Position numbers and translations under genes: made by a program. Below, in pieces: positions 1 through 8,280 of a stretch of DNA of 64,000 nt. This DNA comes from Streptomyces sp. NBC_01231. Lineage in GTDB: Bacteria > Actinomycetota > Actinomycetes > Streptomycetales > Streptomycetaceae. The notes beneath the pieces are model-generated. The model had not been told where the DNA came from, did not search any database, and saw nothing but the letters and a program-made list of their open reading frames with translations. The DNA is taken from positions 1,116,001 to 1,180,000 of the forward strand of contig CP108521.1 of assembly GCA_035999765.1 (NCBI GenBank). The letters are read 5' to 3'. The stretch's first letter is position 1, and each line of letters starts with the position of its first letter.

Positions 1-166
1 GCACCTGGTCCGTTCCGGCCGGACCGCTCCCGGTGCCCACGGCCAGCGGGACGTACGGCTCCCGGCCCCGCCCGGCACCGGAGGCCGGGCCGGCCACCCC
101 GGACGTCAGGGCCAGGCCACCGGCCATCCCGCCCAGCACCGATCTGCGCGACAGCCCTCTCGTCAT
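1..166 (-). CDS. Tat-exported protein, N-terminal part (cut by window edge)
   Basis: Only about 55 residues are inside the window. They begin MTRGLSRRSVLGGMAGG, a twin-arginine signal (RRSVLGG) followed by a hydrophobic stretch and a small-residue cleavage region, so the product is probably folded in the cytoplasm and exported by Tat. The start ATG overlaps the stop of the upstream gene (ATGA at 166-163), so the two are probably translationally coupled. The catalytic or binding part lies outside the window, so I cannot assign a function; secreted hydrolases often carry such signals. Confidence 0.7.
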   Translation of the reverse strand, partial: MTRGLSRRSVLGGMAGGLALTSGVAGPASGAGRGREPYVPLAVGTGSGPAGTDQV

Positions 167-942
167 GAGGCACACCCGCCCACACGCCGGGTGCTCAGCG
201 CCACGTCGTCCATGCGGACGTCGTACGAGGAGGGAGTGGGATCGGCCTGGTAGAGCTGCCATCCCAGCTTGAGCTTGTCGAAGCGCGGGAAGACGAAGTC
301 GTCCGCCGTGCCGCCGTGGTTCTTCGTGGAGACCGTCAGGTCGGACTGCTCCTCGCCGTCCAGGTAGACGGTGACCCGGTTGTCGGTCGCGTCGAGATGG
401 AACTCGACGCAGCTCCAGGTCCCAGCGGTCGCGGGAGCGGAGGTCTTCCAGGCGGTCCAGTCCCCGGTGGGGCCCAGGTCCGAGCCGACGCCCCTGAAGT
501 TCGCCTGCTCGGTGGGTACGTACTGGCCGCCCAACGGGCGCACCAGTGTGGGGGCGTCGGAGCCGGAGGCCTCCGCGATGGTCCAGTGCGCCCAGTCGGG
601 GGCGGTGGGGAACTGGTCCACACGCACCCGGAGACGGGCCCAGAAGCTGTTGCCGGCGGGGGCGAGGTCGGACAGGACGAGGAAGGCGCGTCCGTTGCCT
701 TCCGTGCGCAGCCGCAGTTCACGGCCGTGGCCGGTGGTGGCGGGTTCGACGGTCAGCGAACCGTCGGAGGTGTCGGTGGTCCAGCCGCGACCCTCGGTGA
801 CCGGGCCGAGGGGAAGGCGGTCGAAGTTCTCCCGTACGAGTGTTCCGTGCGGGACGGGGGTGGCAGAGGCGGTGGGGGGTATGGCGAGCAGCACGGCTGC
901 CGTGGCCGCCAGCATCGCGGCGGCCCTCCTCATGCGAGTCAT
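163..942 (-). CDS. Secreted beta-sandwich protein, possibly Cip1/polysaccharide-lyase-like
   Basis: A 259-residue protein with a Sec signal (MTRMRRAAAML...TASA, cleavage near residue 28). The body has a jelly-roll look: it opens with ENFDRLPLGPV, then aromatic- and Gly-rich strands, VTVYLDGEEQ and MDDVALS near the end. This resembles the small secreted proteins compared with fungal Cip1 and PL20-like lyases, but no catalytic residue can be named from sequence alone. An in-frame GTG 42 bases upstream adds residues without signal-peptide character, so the ATG at 942 is preferred. Its stop overlaps the start of the Tat-exported neighbour, suggesting a two-gene unit acting on a polymer outside the cell. 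Confidence 0.6.
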   Translation of the reverse strand: MTRMRRAAAMLAATAAVLLAIPPTASATPVPHGTLVRENFDRLPLGPVTEGRGWTTDTSDGSLTVEPATTGHGRELRLRTEGNGRAFLVLSDLAPAGNSFWARLRVRVDQFPTAPDWAHWTIAEASGSDAPTLVRPLGGQYVPTEQANFRGVGSDLGPTGDWTAWKTSAPATAGTWSCVEFHLDATDNRVTVYLDGEEQSDLTVSTKNHGGTADDFVFPRFDKLKLGWQLYQADPTPSSYDVRMDDVALSTRRVGGCAS

Positions 943-990
943 GGGGCAAGTCTGCAACACGCACCCCCTGGGCACCACGGCCAACAGGCG

Positions 991-2163
991 TCATACAGAC
1001 GTCGGTTGGGGTGCCGCCGGTACGGGAACGGCCGGCTTGCGGATCAGCAGCAGTGCCGCGTCGTCGTGCAGTCGACCGCCCACATGGGCCAGCAGTTCGT
1101 CATGGAGTGCGCCGAGGGTGCGCTCCGGCTCGTCGGACACGTGGCGCGCCAGCCCTTCGAGGAGCGGGTAGAACGCACGGCCCCGGTCGCGGGCCTCGGT
1201 GACCCCGTCGGTGTACAGCAGCAGTTGGTCCCCGTCGGCGAACGGCAGCACCTGAAGGGCGGGGACCTGGCCCGCGAGGGCGCGCAGCCCCAGGGGCGGG
1301 GCCGGACGCGGCGGCTCCACGGCCACGACGTCTCCGGACTCGCGCACCAGCAGCGGAGGCGCGTGGCCGCAGTTCACCACCTCCAGCTGCCCTGCCCTCG
1401 GGTATCCGGCGACCACGGCGGTCACGAAGTCGTCGCTGCCGAGGTTGCGTGCCAGGCTCCGTTCGATCCTGTCGACGACGGCGAGGAGGTCGGGCTCCTC
1501 ATGAGCGGCCTCCCGGAAGACACCGAGCACCAGCGCGGCGGTCCCCACGGCCGGCAGCCCCTTGCCGCGCACATCGCCCACGATCAGCCGGACCCCGTAC
1601 GGGGTGGGTATCAGGGCGTAGAGATCCCCGCCGATGCGGGCCTCGGCCGCCGCGGCGCTGTAGCGGACGGCCGCCTGGAACGGGCCGACGGACGCCGGTA
1701 CGGGCTTGAGCAGCGCGTGCTGGGCGGTCTCCGCGACCGAGCGGACGGCGGCGAGCACCTGTTCCCGGCGCCCACGCAGCGCACTGGCCAGGGCGCTCGC
1801 CAGAGTGACGGCAACCAGGGCGGACAGGACGGCCGCCAGTTCACGTACGGGAACACTGTCCCAGCGTCCCAGTGTCGCGCCGAGCACCGCGGCGAGGGCA
1901 CCGACGCAGAGGACACCCCGGGGCCCGTTGGTGGTCGCGGCCAGCGCGGGCCCGGCCGCGAGCAGCGGCAGCCAGATCATCCCCGCTCCGCCGAGCAGGT
2001 CGACGAGCACGACGACGGAAACGATCAGCACGGGCAGTACGGGTGTCCCGGCGGCCAGCTGAGCGGCCGCCCGCCTGCGGGCCGGGGCCCCGGGTCTGGC
2101 CGCCCGGTCTTTGAACGGCCGTGTCGGCCGGTGGGCGCCACCGTGGTCTCGGGCCTGACTCAT
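991..2163 (-). CDS. Membrane-anchored SpoIIE/PP2C-type serine phosphatase
   Basis: A 390-residue protein. Residues about 40-130 hold several hydrophobic helices (VLIVSVVVLVDLLGG; AVLSALVAVTLASALA), and the C-terminal half is a PP2C-like phosphatase of the SpoIIE/RsbU group. Metal-site motifs are visible in order: EARIGGDLY, VGDVRGKG, GHAPPL, LLYTDGVTEARD and HDDAALLLI. Such enzymes usually dephosphorylate anti-sigma-factor antagonists to release alternative sigma factors. No anti-sigma kinase or antagonist lies beside it, so the partner is unknown. The start has no obvious ribosome site, so the N-terminus is uncertain. Confidence 0.88.
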   Translation of the reverse strand: MSQARDHGGAHRPTRPFKDRAARPGAPARRRAAAQLAAGTPVLPVLIVSVVVLVDLLGGAGMIWLPLLAAGPALAATTNGPRGVLCVGALAAVLGATLGRWDSVPVRELAAVLSALVAVTLASALASALRGRREQVLAAVRSVAETAQHALLKPVPASVGPFQAAVRYSAAAAEARIGGDLYALIPTPYGVRLIVGDVRGKGLPAVGTAALVLGVFREAAHEEPDLLAVVDRIERSLARNLGSDDFVTAVVAGYPRAGQLEVVNCGHAPPLLVRESGDVVAVEPPRPAPPLGLRALAGQVPALQVLPFADGDQLLLYTDGVTEARDRGRAFYPLLEGLARHVSDEPERTLGALHDELLAHVGGRLHDDAALLLIRKPAVPVPAAPQPTSV

Positions 2164-2261
2164 GTGTTGTCCGCTGTCCTCACCTGTGACGGGGCACGTT
2201 GCTGAAATGTCTGCTTCCTCCAGGAAACGGATGTAGCCCGATTGTCACAAGAAGCGGGTTT

Positions 2262-3020
2262 TCAGATAGTGAGCGAGAGGCTCCTGGTCACACGCGTCGC
2301 GGTCGGGAGCAGACGCTCCTGGACCTCCCGCAGCCGGGAGAGGCGGCCGGCCGGCAGCGAGACGCCGAGCGAGCCGAGAACGTCCCCGCTGTACACGGGC
2401 ACGGCGACGCAGACCGTACCGAGGGCGTACTCCTCCAGGTCCGTGACGGCCGGGGCCACCGGCGAGGAGTCGAGGCGGCGCAGCAGCTCCGGCAGGCTGG
2501 TGACGGTCTGCGGGGTGAGGTCGGCGAGGTGGTGCCGGGAGAGGTAGTCCTTGCGGGCCTCCTCGTCGAGTTCTCGCAGCACGGCCTTGCCCAGCGCGGT
2601 GGCGTGCCCCGCGTCCTCGAAACCCACCCAGAGGTCGACGCGGGGTGTGCGGGGGCCGTCGACGATCTCCGCGACCCGGATCTCACCGTCCTCGTAGAAG
2701 GTGAGATAGGCGGCGGCCGCGATCTCGTCCCGCAGCGCGGCGAGCGTGGGACGCACCCGGCTGAGCAGCGCCTGGCCCCGGCTCGTGGTGTGCAGGGTCT
2801 GCACCTTGTCCCCGAGGACGAACCCGCCGTCGGCGAGCTTGCGCACATAGCCGTCGTGGACCAGCGTCCGCAGCAGGTGATAGGCGGTGGCCAGGGGCAG
2901 GCCGGTCTCCCGCGCCAGCTGTTTGGCCGGCGCGCCGTTCTCGTGCGCGCTCACGGCCTCCAGCAACCGGAAGGCCCGCTGGACGGACGTGATCAGCGTT
3001 GGGCCGTCGTACGCACCCAT
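2262..3020 (-). CDS. IclR-family transcriptional regulator
   Basis: 252 residues. An N-terminal winged helix-turn-helix (LITSVQRAFRLLEAVSAH, then KQLARETGLPLATAYHLLRTL) is followed by the IclR effector domain (LWVGFEDAGHATALGKAVL, then CVAVPVYSGDVLGSLGVS). It is divergent from a GH53 endo-galactanase, and two TGTG-N6-CACA palindromes lie in the shared spacer, so it probably represses that enzyme and itself until a galactan-derived sugar binds. The ATG at 3020 is preferred over a GTG eight codons upstream because the longer form adds no domain sequence. The ligand is inferred from the neighbour only. Confidence 0.9.
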   Translation of the reverse strand: MGAYDGPTLITSVQRAFRLLEAVSAHENGAPAKQLARETGLPLATAYHLLRTLVHDGYVRKLADGGFVLGDKVQTLHTTSRGQALLSRVRPTLAALRDEIAAAAYLTFYEDGEIRVAEIVDGPRTPRVDLWVGFEDAGHATALGKAVLRELDEEARKDYLSRHHLADLTPQTVTSLPELLRRLDSSPVAPAVTDLEEYALGTVCVAVPVYSGDVLGSLGVSLPAGRLSRLREVQERLLPTATRVTRSLSLTI

Positions 3021-3089
3021 GGACTCAGCGTGCGCCAGCCACACCGAGCAAGCAAGGCGCTCCCTTCAGGTAGCCGGGAACGGGTTCAG

Positions 3090-3111
3090 ATTCTGTGCAC
3101 GTACACAAAAT
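3090..3111. promoter_or_regulatory. Palindromic operator candidate for the IclR regulator
   Basis: A near-perfect palindrome with arms ATTCTGTG and CACAAAAT around a 6-base spacer (one mismatch). It lies 70 bases upstream of the IclR start. A half-site CACAAAAT lies at 3141-3148. The core TGTG-N6-CACA matches the second palindrome at 3190-3205. Confidence 0.55.
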
Positions 3112-3189
3112 GGCGGAGCGAGTACACCACTTCTCAACTGCACAAAATATCGGTGACACGCATATTTACAGAGGTGGCGACCTCTCCTA

Positions 3190-3205
3190 CTGTGAACGAT
3201 CACAG
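3190..3205. promoter_or_regulatory. Second IclR operator candidate, proximal to the GH53 gene
   Basis: CTGTGAACGATCACAG has perfect 6-base arms around a 4-base centre and shares the TGTG-N6-CACA core with the upstream palindrome. It sits about 70 bases before the GH53 start, a position suited to blocking transcription. Confidence 0.55.
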
Positions 3206-3273
3206 AATTGCCACCATGCGCATGTCAGGGCCTGCGGCCTCGACGTCGCCACGTCTCGATCAAAGGAGTCGGG

Positions 3274-4395
3274 ATGACCGTGAACGGCTCAGGCCGCACG
3301 ACGAAGGCCGCGCTGCTCATAGCGGCCCTCGCCCTGCCCGCGACCCTGCTCACCACGCCCACGAGCGCCTCCGCCGCGAACTCGCTCAGCATGCTCGGCG
3401 CCGACGTCTCGACCGCGCAACGAGCCCTGGACCTCGGCGCCAAGTACTACGACGCGAGCGGCACCGCCAAGGACCCACTCGACATCCTCAAGGGCCTCGG
3501 CGTGAACTACGTCCGCCTGCGGGTGTGGAACAACCCCGCCAGCGGCTACAACAACAAGGCCAAGGTGCTGGCGTACGCGAAGCAGGTCAAGGCCAAGGGT
3601 CTCAAGCTGCTGGTCGACTTCCACTACTCGGACACCTGGGCGGACCCGGGCAAGCAGTACAAGCCGGCGGCCTGGGCGAGCCACGGCATCAACCAGCTCC
3701 AGACGGACGTCTACAACTACACGTACGACGTCTGCAACAGCCTCAAGTCCCAGGGCACCACCCCGGACAGCGTGCAGATCGGCAACGAGATCAACGTCGG
3801 CATGCTGTGGAACGACGGCAAGGTGGTCGACAACGACTTCACCAACCTCAGCCTGCTGCTGAAGTCGGGGTACAACGCCACCAAGGCGTGCAACAGCGGC
3901 ACCAAGGTGATCATTCACACCGCCAACTCGGACAGCGACGCGCACGCGCGCTGGTTCTACGACGGCATCAAGGCGAAGGGCGTCAGCTGGGACATCACCG
4001 GGCTGTCCTACTACTGCCCGTGGCACGGCACACTGGCCAACATGGGCAGTGTCGTGTCCGACATGAAGTCCAGGTACGGCAAGGACGTGGTGATCGCCGA
4101 GACGGCCTACCCGTTCACCTCGGCGAACGCGGACGGCACCGCCAACTCGATCACCTCCGGCTGCTCGGGCTACCCGCTCAGCTGGCAGGGCCAGGCCGAC
4201 AACTTCACCGCCGTGCAGAACACGGCTCGCAGCGCCGGCGCGATCGGCGTCTTCTACTGGGAGCCGACCTGGTACGCGGTCACCGGTAACGGATGGGATC
4301 CGGCCGACATCTCCAACAGCGGCAACGGCTGGGACAACATGGCCATCTTCAACTGGACCGGTCAGGTGAACCCGAACATCAAGTGGGCTCCGTAG
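3274..4395 (+). CDS. GH53 arabinogalactan endo-beta-1,4-galactanase, secreted
   Basis: 373 residues with a Sec signal (AALLIAALALPATLL, ending near SASA). It cleaves beta-1,4-galactan of plant type I arabinogalactan outside the cell. Family landmarks in order: LGADVS, LGVNYVRLRVWNNP, VDFHYSDTWADPGKQ, IGNEINVGMLW with the presumed acid/base Glu172, IAETAYPFT with the presumed nucleophile Glu276, and FYWEPTWY near the C-terminus. Length fits a stand-alone catalytic domain with no binding module. AAGGAG precedes the ATG by a good distance, so the upstream in-frame ATG at 3208 is rejected. It is probably controlled by the divergent IclR regulator. Confidence 0.94.
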   Translation: MTVNGSGRTTKAALLIAALALPATLLTTPTSASAANSLSMLGADVSTAQRALDLGAKYYDASGTAKDPLDILKGLGVNYVRLRVWNNPASGYNNKAKVLAYAKQVKAKGLKLLVDFHYSDTWADPGKQYKPAAWASHGINQLQTDVYNYTYDVCNSLKSQGTTPDSVQIGNEINVGMLWNDGKVVDNDFTNLSLLLKSGYNATKACNSGTKVIIHTANSDSDAHARWFYDGIKAKGVSWDITGLSYYCPWHGTLANMGSVVSDMKSRYGKDVVIAETAYPFTSANADGTANSITSGCSGYPLSWQGQADNFTAVQNTARSAGAIGVFYWEPTWYAVTGNGWDPADISNSGNGWDNMAIFNWTGQVNPNIKWAP

Positions 4396-4412
4396 CAACG
4401 TAGTTCGGCGAT

Positions 4413-4442
4413 GAGCGGCGCCGCCTTCGGGGGGTGCCGCTC
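4413..4442 (+). terminator. Hairpin after the GH53 gene
   Basis: GAGCGGCGCC and GGTGCCGCTC form a 10-bp stem with one G-T pair, 18 bases after the stop codon. There is no U-tract, as is usual in high-GC actinomycetes. Confidence 0.5.
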
Positions 4443-4662
4443 CGGCCGTGGTCCGGCCACCGGTCGACGGACACCGCCTGTCGCGGCGTTCACGCCCTCG
4501 CCGGGACCTCGACACCAGGTCGTATCGCGCGTGTGACAGCACCACTGTCACGAGATCCGCCCCCGCTGTGGGCGCGCCGTGGTCGATCATCTTTACTCTG
4601 TCAGATCGTCATCTTCACAGCGTTCCGTGACAGGAGCAGCGCTTGACAGAGGGAAGGAAGCC

Positions 4663-6069
4663 ATGGGGTCCCAACTGAGCAAAGGGTCGGCAGCCCGTCA
4701 CGAGCCGCTGGAGTCGATGAGCCTGGAGCCGCTCATGACCCGGGACTACGAAAGCCGCCCGGAGCTCGTCTACGAGCGGCTGCGCCGGACGCACGGCCCG
4801 GTCGCACCGGTGGACCTGCTGGGGGTGCCCGTCTGGTTGGTGCTGGGCTACAAGGAGGCGCTGGAGGTCCTGCAGAACGACAGTGCCTGGCCGAAGGGCC
4901 TGGAGAACTGGCGGGCGCGGGAGGAGGGCCGGCTGCCCGAGGACTGGCCACTGGCCCCGTCCCTCGACGTCAACCACATCCTCATCCAGGGCGGTGCGGA
5001 CTACCCGAGCCTGCGCGGCGCCTGGGACGCCGCGCTCAGGCCGTTCCAGGACCCCCGGCAGCCCCAGGCCCGGCAGCTCAGGGCGAAGATCGCCCGCGAC
5101 GCGGACGAGCTCATCACCTTGCTCTCCCAGGGAGGCCGCAGCGGCTGGGCGGATCTCTCCGCCCAGTTCTCACGACCCTTGCCTCTCATGGTCGCCAGTC
5201 ATCTGCTCGGCTTCCCCGGCTCGCAGCACGACGACGCGCTGATGGACATGTGGCGGGTACTGGACGCCGGGCCGGATGCCGGGCCCGCGCTGGAGCGGCT
5301 GCTGGCCGCCCTGGCCGAGCTGGGGGCCCACAAGATGAAGGAGCCGGGCGACGACTTCCCGTCCTATCTGCTCGCCGCTCACCCCGGCCTCGGGGTCGAG
5401 GAGTTGTCCCGCGAACTGATGATGCTGCTCGGCATGACCTCGGACCACGTCGGCATCCTGATCTCCAACGCGGTCGTCGAGGTGATCGGCGGGAACAGCC
5501 CGGCACGCGCCAGTCTGTCCGCGGGAATGATCAGGGAGACCATGAACCGGGTGGTGATGCAGAAGCCCCCGCTGGTCAACTTCGTGCCGCGGTTCCCGCT
5601 GACCGACACACAGCTGGGCGGCTACACCATCGCCGCGGGCGATCCGGTGTGGGTGTCCGTCGGCGCCGCGCACGCCGACCCGGCGTTCTCGGACAACGTC
5701 TGCCCAGCCCAGACGATCAGCACCCGGGCCCACCTGGCCTGGGGCGCCGGGCCCCGCCAGTGTCCGGCCAGGGAACTGGCGACCACCACGGCGTCGATCG
5801 GCGTGAGCCGACTGCTCGAGCGGCTGTCCGGGCTGGAGTTGTCCCTGCCGGTCGACCAACTGCCCTGGCGGTCCTCCCCCTTCATGCGCGGCCTGCGCTC
5901 ACTCCCGGTCCGCTACACGCTCGCCGACACTCCCGTCCCTCCGGCCGCGGAGGCTTCCGGACTGGCCGCCGTTCCTCCCCGGCCCGGTCATCCGCCGACC
6001 GTCGACGGCGCCGAACGGCCGCGTTCGTCGCTGTGGCGCTATCTGGCGGGGCTGGTCCGAGGACGGTGA
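4663..6069 (+). CDS. Cytochrome P450 with degenerate K-helix (CYP157-like)
   Basis: 468 residues. The heme-binding loop is clear: WGAGPRQCPARE with the ligand Cys367, followed by an L-helix and a 90-residue tail. Two normally conserved sites are altered. The I-helix reads MLLGMTSDHVGILI rather than AGxDT, and the K-helix before KPPLVNFVPRF reads RETMNRVVMQ, with no ExxR at the usual spacing. Loss of ExxR is the hallmark of the Streptomyces CYP157 family, so this is probably a CYP157-type protein, though the subfamily is inferred. GGAAGG precedes the chosen ATG; an upstream in-frame ATG at 4579 lacks P450 sequence. No ferredoxin or reductase gene is adjacent. Confidence 0.88.
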   Translation: MGSQLSKGSAARHEPLESMSLEPLMTRDYESRPELVYERLRRTHGPVAPVDLLGVPVWLVLGYKEALEVLQNDSAWPKGLENWRAREEGRLPEDWPLAPSLDVNHILIQGGADYPSLRGAWDAALRPFQDPRQPQARQLRAKIARDADELITLLSQGGRSGWADLSAQFSRPLPLMVASHLLGFPGSQHDDALMDMWRVLDAGPDAGPALERLLAALAELGAHKMKEPGDDFPSYLLAAHPGLGVEELSRELMMLLGMTSDHVGILISNAVVEVIGGNSPARASLSAGMIRETMNRVVMQKPPLVNFVPRFPLTDTQLGGYTIAAGDPVWVSVGAAHADPAFSDNVCPAQTISTRAHLAWGAGPRQCPARELATTTASIGVSRLLERLSGLELSLPVDQLPWRSSPFMRGLRSLPVRYTLADTPVPPAAEASGLAAVPPRPGHPPTVDGAERPRSSLWRYLAGLVRGR

Positions 6070-6259
6070 CCCTGTCGCGGCACCGGCGTCGAGTGGACGT
6101 TCCGCGCGGACGGCCAGGGCTGTGCGTCCGGGCCGGCCGGGAGCGTCGCGGACTTCGGCGTCGACGTCGGACGCTACGGGCCCTGCGGGTCCGCTCCTGT
6201 CAGCCGGGCAGGCCCGCCGCGTCCACCACCGTCGGCACCCCCACCCATGAGGAGACCAT

Positions 6260-6952
6260 GTGAGCGAGCCGTCCGGCCTCCGCCCCGAGCACCGCGCGGA
6301 CTTCGAGGCGGTGCTGCACCTGGCACTTAACACCCCCGACATCCGCAGCGCGCTGCGCGCCGATCCGGCCGGCCTGGCCGCCCGTCGCCTGCGGGTCCGC
6401 GCGCTCGCGGACGCCGAGGAGATAGCCGCCCCGGCACAGGCCGAGTACCGCGCGTATCTCGCGTGCCTCGACCTGGACCCGCCGGCGACGGAGGCCGAGA
6501 GCGCCGGGGCAGGTCGGCACGCTGCGGAAACCGAGCCCCATCGACGCGCCGAAGACAGCGGGCCACGTCGGGATACCGAAGCCGGGCCACTGCCGGCGCC
6601 GGCCGTTCTCACGCCCCTCATGGCCGCCCCGTCGGCCGTGGCCCTGCTCGTGCTCGGCCACCTGCTTCAACTGGCCGACGTACGTGGCACTTTGCCGGGT
6701 TCCCTCACCACCGCCGGCTGGATTCTCGCTCTCGTGGCGGCCTTGAGCACGCTCGTCACGCTCGCGGCACTGATGGGCACGGCGGTGCGCGGACGTACCG
6801 GTTCCGCGCACGGGGCCCGGCGGGAGCGGACGTGGCTGGACTGGCGGCAGGCGCTGCTGGAGCACGGCATGCTGCCCCATCTCCGGCGGTGCCTCGATGA
6901 GGATCCGTCGCTGCGCGCCTCGCGCCCCGGCCTGCCGCGGACCCGCGACTGA
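6260..6952 (+). CDS. Hypothetical membrane protein with two helices
   Basis: 230 residues beginning at GTG with AGGAG upstream. An N-terminal cytoplasmic region of about 75 residues is rich in Ala and Arg (SALRADPAGLAARRLRVRAL). A low-complexity acidic/Arg linker follows, then two hydrophobic helices (AAPSAVALLVLGHLLQLA and GWILALVAALSTLVTLAAL), then a basic tail with WLDWRQALLEHGMLPHLRR. I do not recognise the family. It follows the P450 on the same strand after 190 bases of non-coding sequence, so it may be co-transcribed with it. The two-helix hairpin could be a small sensor or anchor, but nothing shows this directly. Confidence 0.7.
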   Translation: MSEPSGLRPEHRADFEAVLHLALNTPDIRSALRADPAGLAARRLRVRALADAEEIAAPAQAEYRAYLACLDLDPPATEAESAGAGRHAAETEPHRRAEDSGPRRDTEAGPLPAPAVLTPLMAAPSAVALLVLGHLLQLADVRGTLPGSLTTAGWILALVAALSTLVTLAALMGTAVRGRTGSAHGARRERTWLDWRQALLEHGMLPHLRRCLDEDPSLRASRPGLPRTRD

Positions 6953-7089
6953 GGCCCGTCGCATGCCGTCCGGCGTTCGACCGTCCCGCCGTCGCACGCC
7001 TGTTCCGCCGGAACCGTCACCGCCGCCCGGACGTTCCCCGCATGGAGATGCGGCCACGGGGGCCGGACCGCGAACGAACGGGGTGTGAT

Positions 7090-8259
7090 GTGGCGCGCGT
7101 ACTCGTCATCGGCGGCGGAATCGCGGGGGCGGCGACGGCCGTGGCCCTGCGCAAGGCCGGTATCGACGTCGTCGTGTACGAGGCGCACCCCGACTCGGCC
7201 GAGGACATCGGCGCTTTCCTCACCCTCGCGAGCAACGGCATGCGAGCCCTGGCACAGCTCGACGCCTCCGACGCCGTCACCGCGGTCGGCTTTCCGCTGA
7301 CCTCGATGCGCGTTCTCGACGGCGCGGGCGCGGAGGTGGCGCACGTTCCGCTCGGCGAGGCCGCCGACCCCTTGCTGCGCTACCGGTGCCTGCGGCGCGG
7401 CGAGCTCAACACGGCCCTGCAGACTGAAGCCGGCCGCCGCGGCGTCGACATCCGCCACGGCGCCCGGTTCACCTCCGTCGAGGACGGCCCGGACGGCGTC
7501 ACCGCCCACTTCGCCGACGGCAGCACCGCGACCGGCGACGTGCTGGTCGGCGCCGACGGTCTCCACTCCACCGTGCGCCGGTCGATCTCGCCCGCCACCC
7601 GGCCGTGTCACGCGGGCCAACGCGTCTTCTACGGCTACACCGGTGCCGCTCCGCTGCCCGGCCCGGACGCCTGCATCACCATGGTGCGAGGCGGCCCGGG
7701 CGGCTTCGGCTGCGCGGTGTCACCCGAAGGGGAGAGCTACTGGTTCGCGCGCGTCCCCGGCGATCCCCTGCGCCTGGACGAGATCACCCGGGGCACCGCC
7801 GCCGGTTGGCGCGACCTGCTTGTGCCGTTGCTTCGCCAGGCCGCCCCCGTCGCCGCGGACGTCGTGGCGGCCACCCCCGACGACATCATGGTCACCAACG
7901 CCACGGAGCTGCCCCCGGGCGCCCCCTGGCGCACCGCCCGCACGCTGCTGATCGGCGACGCGGCCCACGCGGCCTCCCCCGCGACCGGGCAAGGCGCGTC
8001 GATGGCGCTGGAGGACGCCGTCGTCCTCGCGAAGTCCCTGCGCGACGCCCCCGACACCGAGACCGCCCTCTCCTGCTACGAGTCACTGCGCCGCCCGCGC
8101 ACCGAGCACAACACCACCGTCAGCGGAAACATCTCCCGCGGCACGCACACCCGCCCCGTCGGTGGAGCGTCCCCGTCCCGGCCCGGGGACGACGACCTGG
8201 CCCGGCTCCTGGATTGGGACTCCGACATCATGACCGTGCGGCCGGTGTACGAGGGGTAG
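7090..8259 (+). CDS. FAD-dependent aromatic hydroxylase-type monooxygenase
   Basis: About 389 residues of the PHBH/UbiH-like flavin monooxygenase family, which use NAD(P)H and O2 to hydroxylate small aromatic or polyketide substrates. Seen in order: ADP-binding VLVIGGGIAGAATAVALRKAG, the mid-domain DVLVGADGLHSTVRR (DG motif), and LLIGDAAHAASPATGQGASMALEDAV (GD motif for FAD ribose). The GTG at 7090 puts the Rossmann fold at the N-terminus; an ATG at 7042 would add 16 residues and is also possible. The substrate cannot be told. It converges on the mannosyltransferase gene with a 21-base gap. Confidence 0.9.
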   Translation: MARVLVIGGGIAGAATAVALRKAGIDVVVYEAHPDSAEDIGAFLTLASNGMRALAQLDASDAVTAVGFPLTSMRVLDGAGAEVAHVPLGEAADPLLRYRCLRRGELNTALQTEAGRRGVDIRHGARFTSVEDGPDGVTAHFADGSTATGDVLVGADGLHSTVRRSISPATRPCHAGQRVFYGYTGAAPLPGPDACITMVRGGPGGFGCAVSPEGESYWFARVPGDPLRLDEITRGTAAGWRDLLVPLLRQAAPVAADVVAATPDDIMVTNATELPPGAPWRTARTLLIGDAAHAASPATGQGASMALEDAVVLAKSLRDAPDTETALSCYESLRRPRTEHNTTVSGNISRGTHTRPVGGASPSRPGDDDLARLLDWDSDIMTVRPVYEG

Positions 8260-8280
8260 CGGGCGGGGCGGCAACGCGGT

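Noticed and set aside
2199..4289. Long plus-strand frame covering the IclR and GH53 genes
   Set aside because: Crosses two real genes in other frames and has no domain; it lacks a coherent composition.
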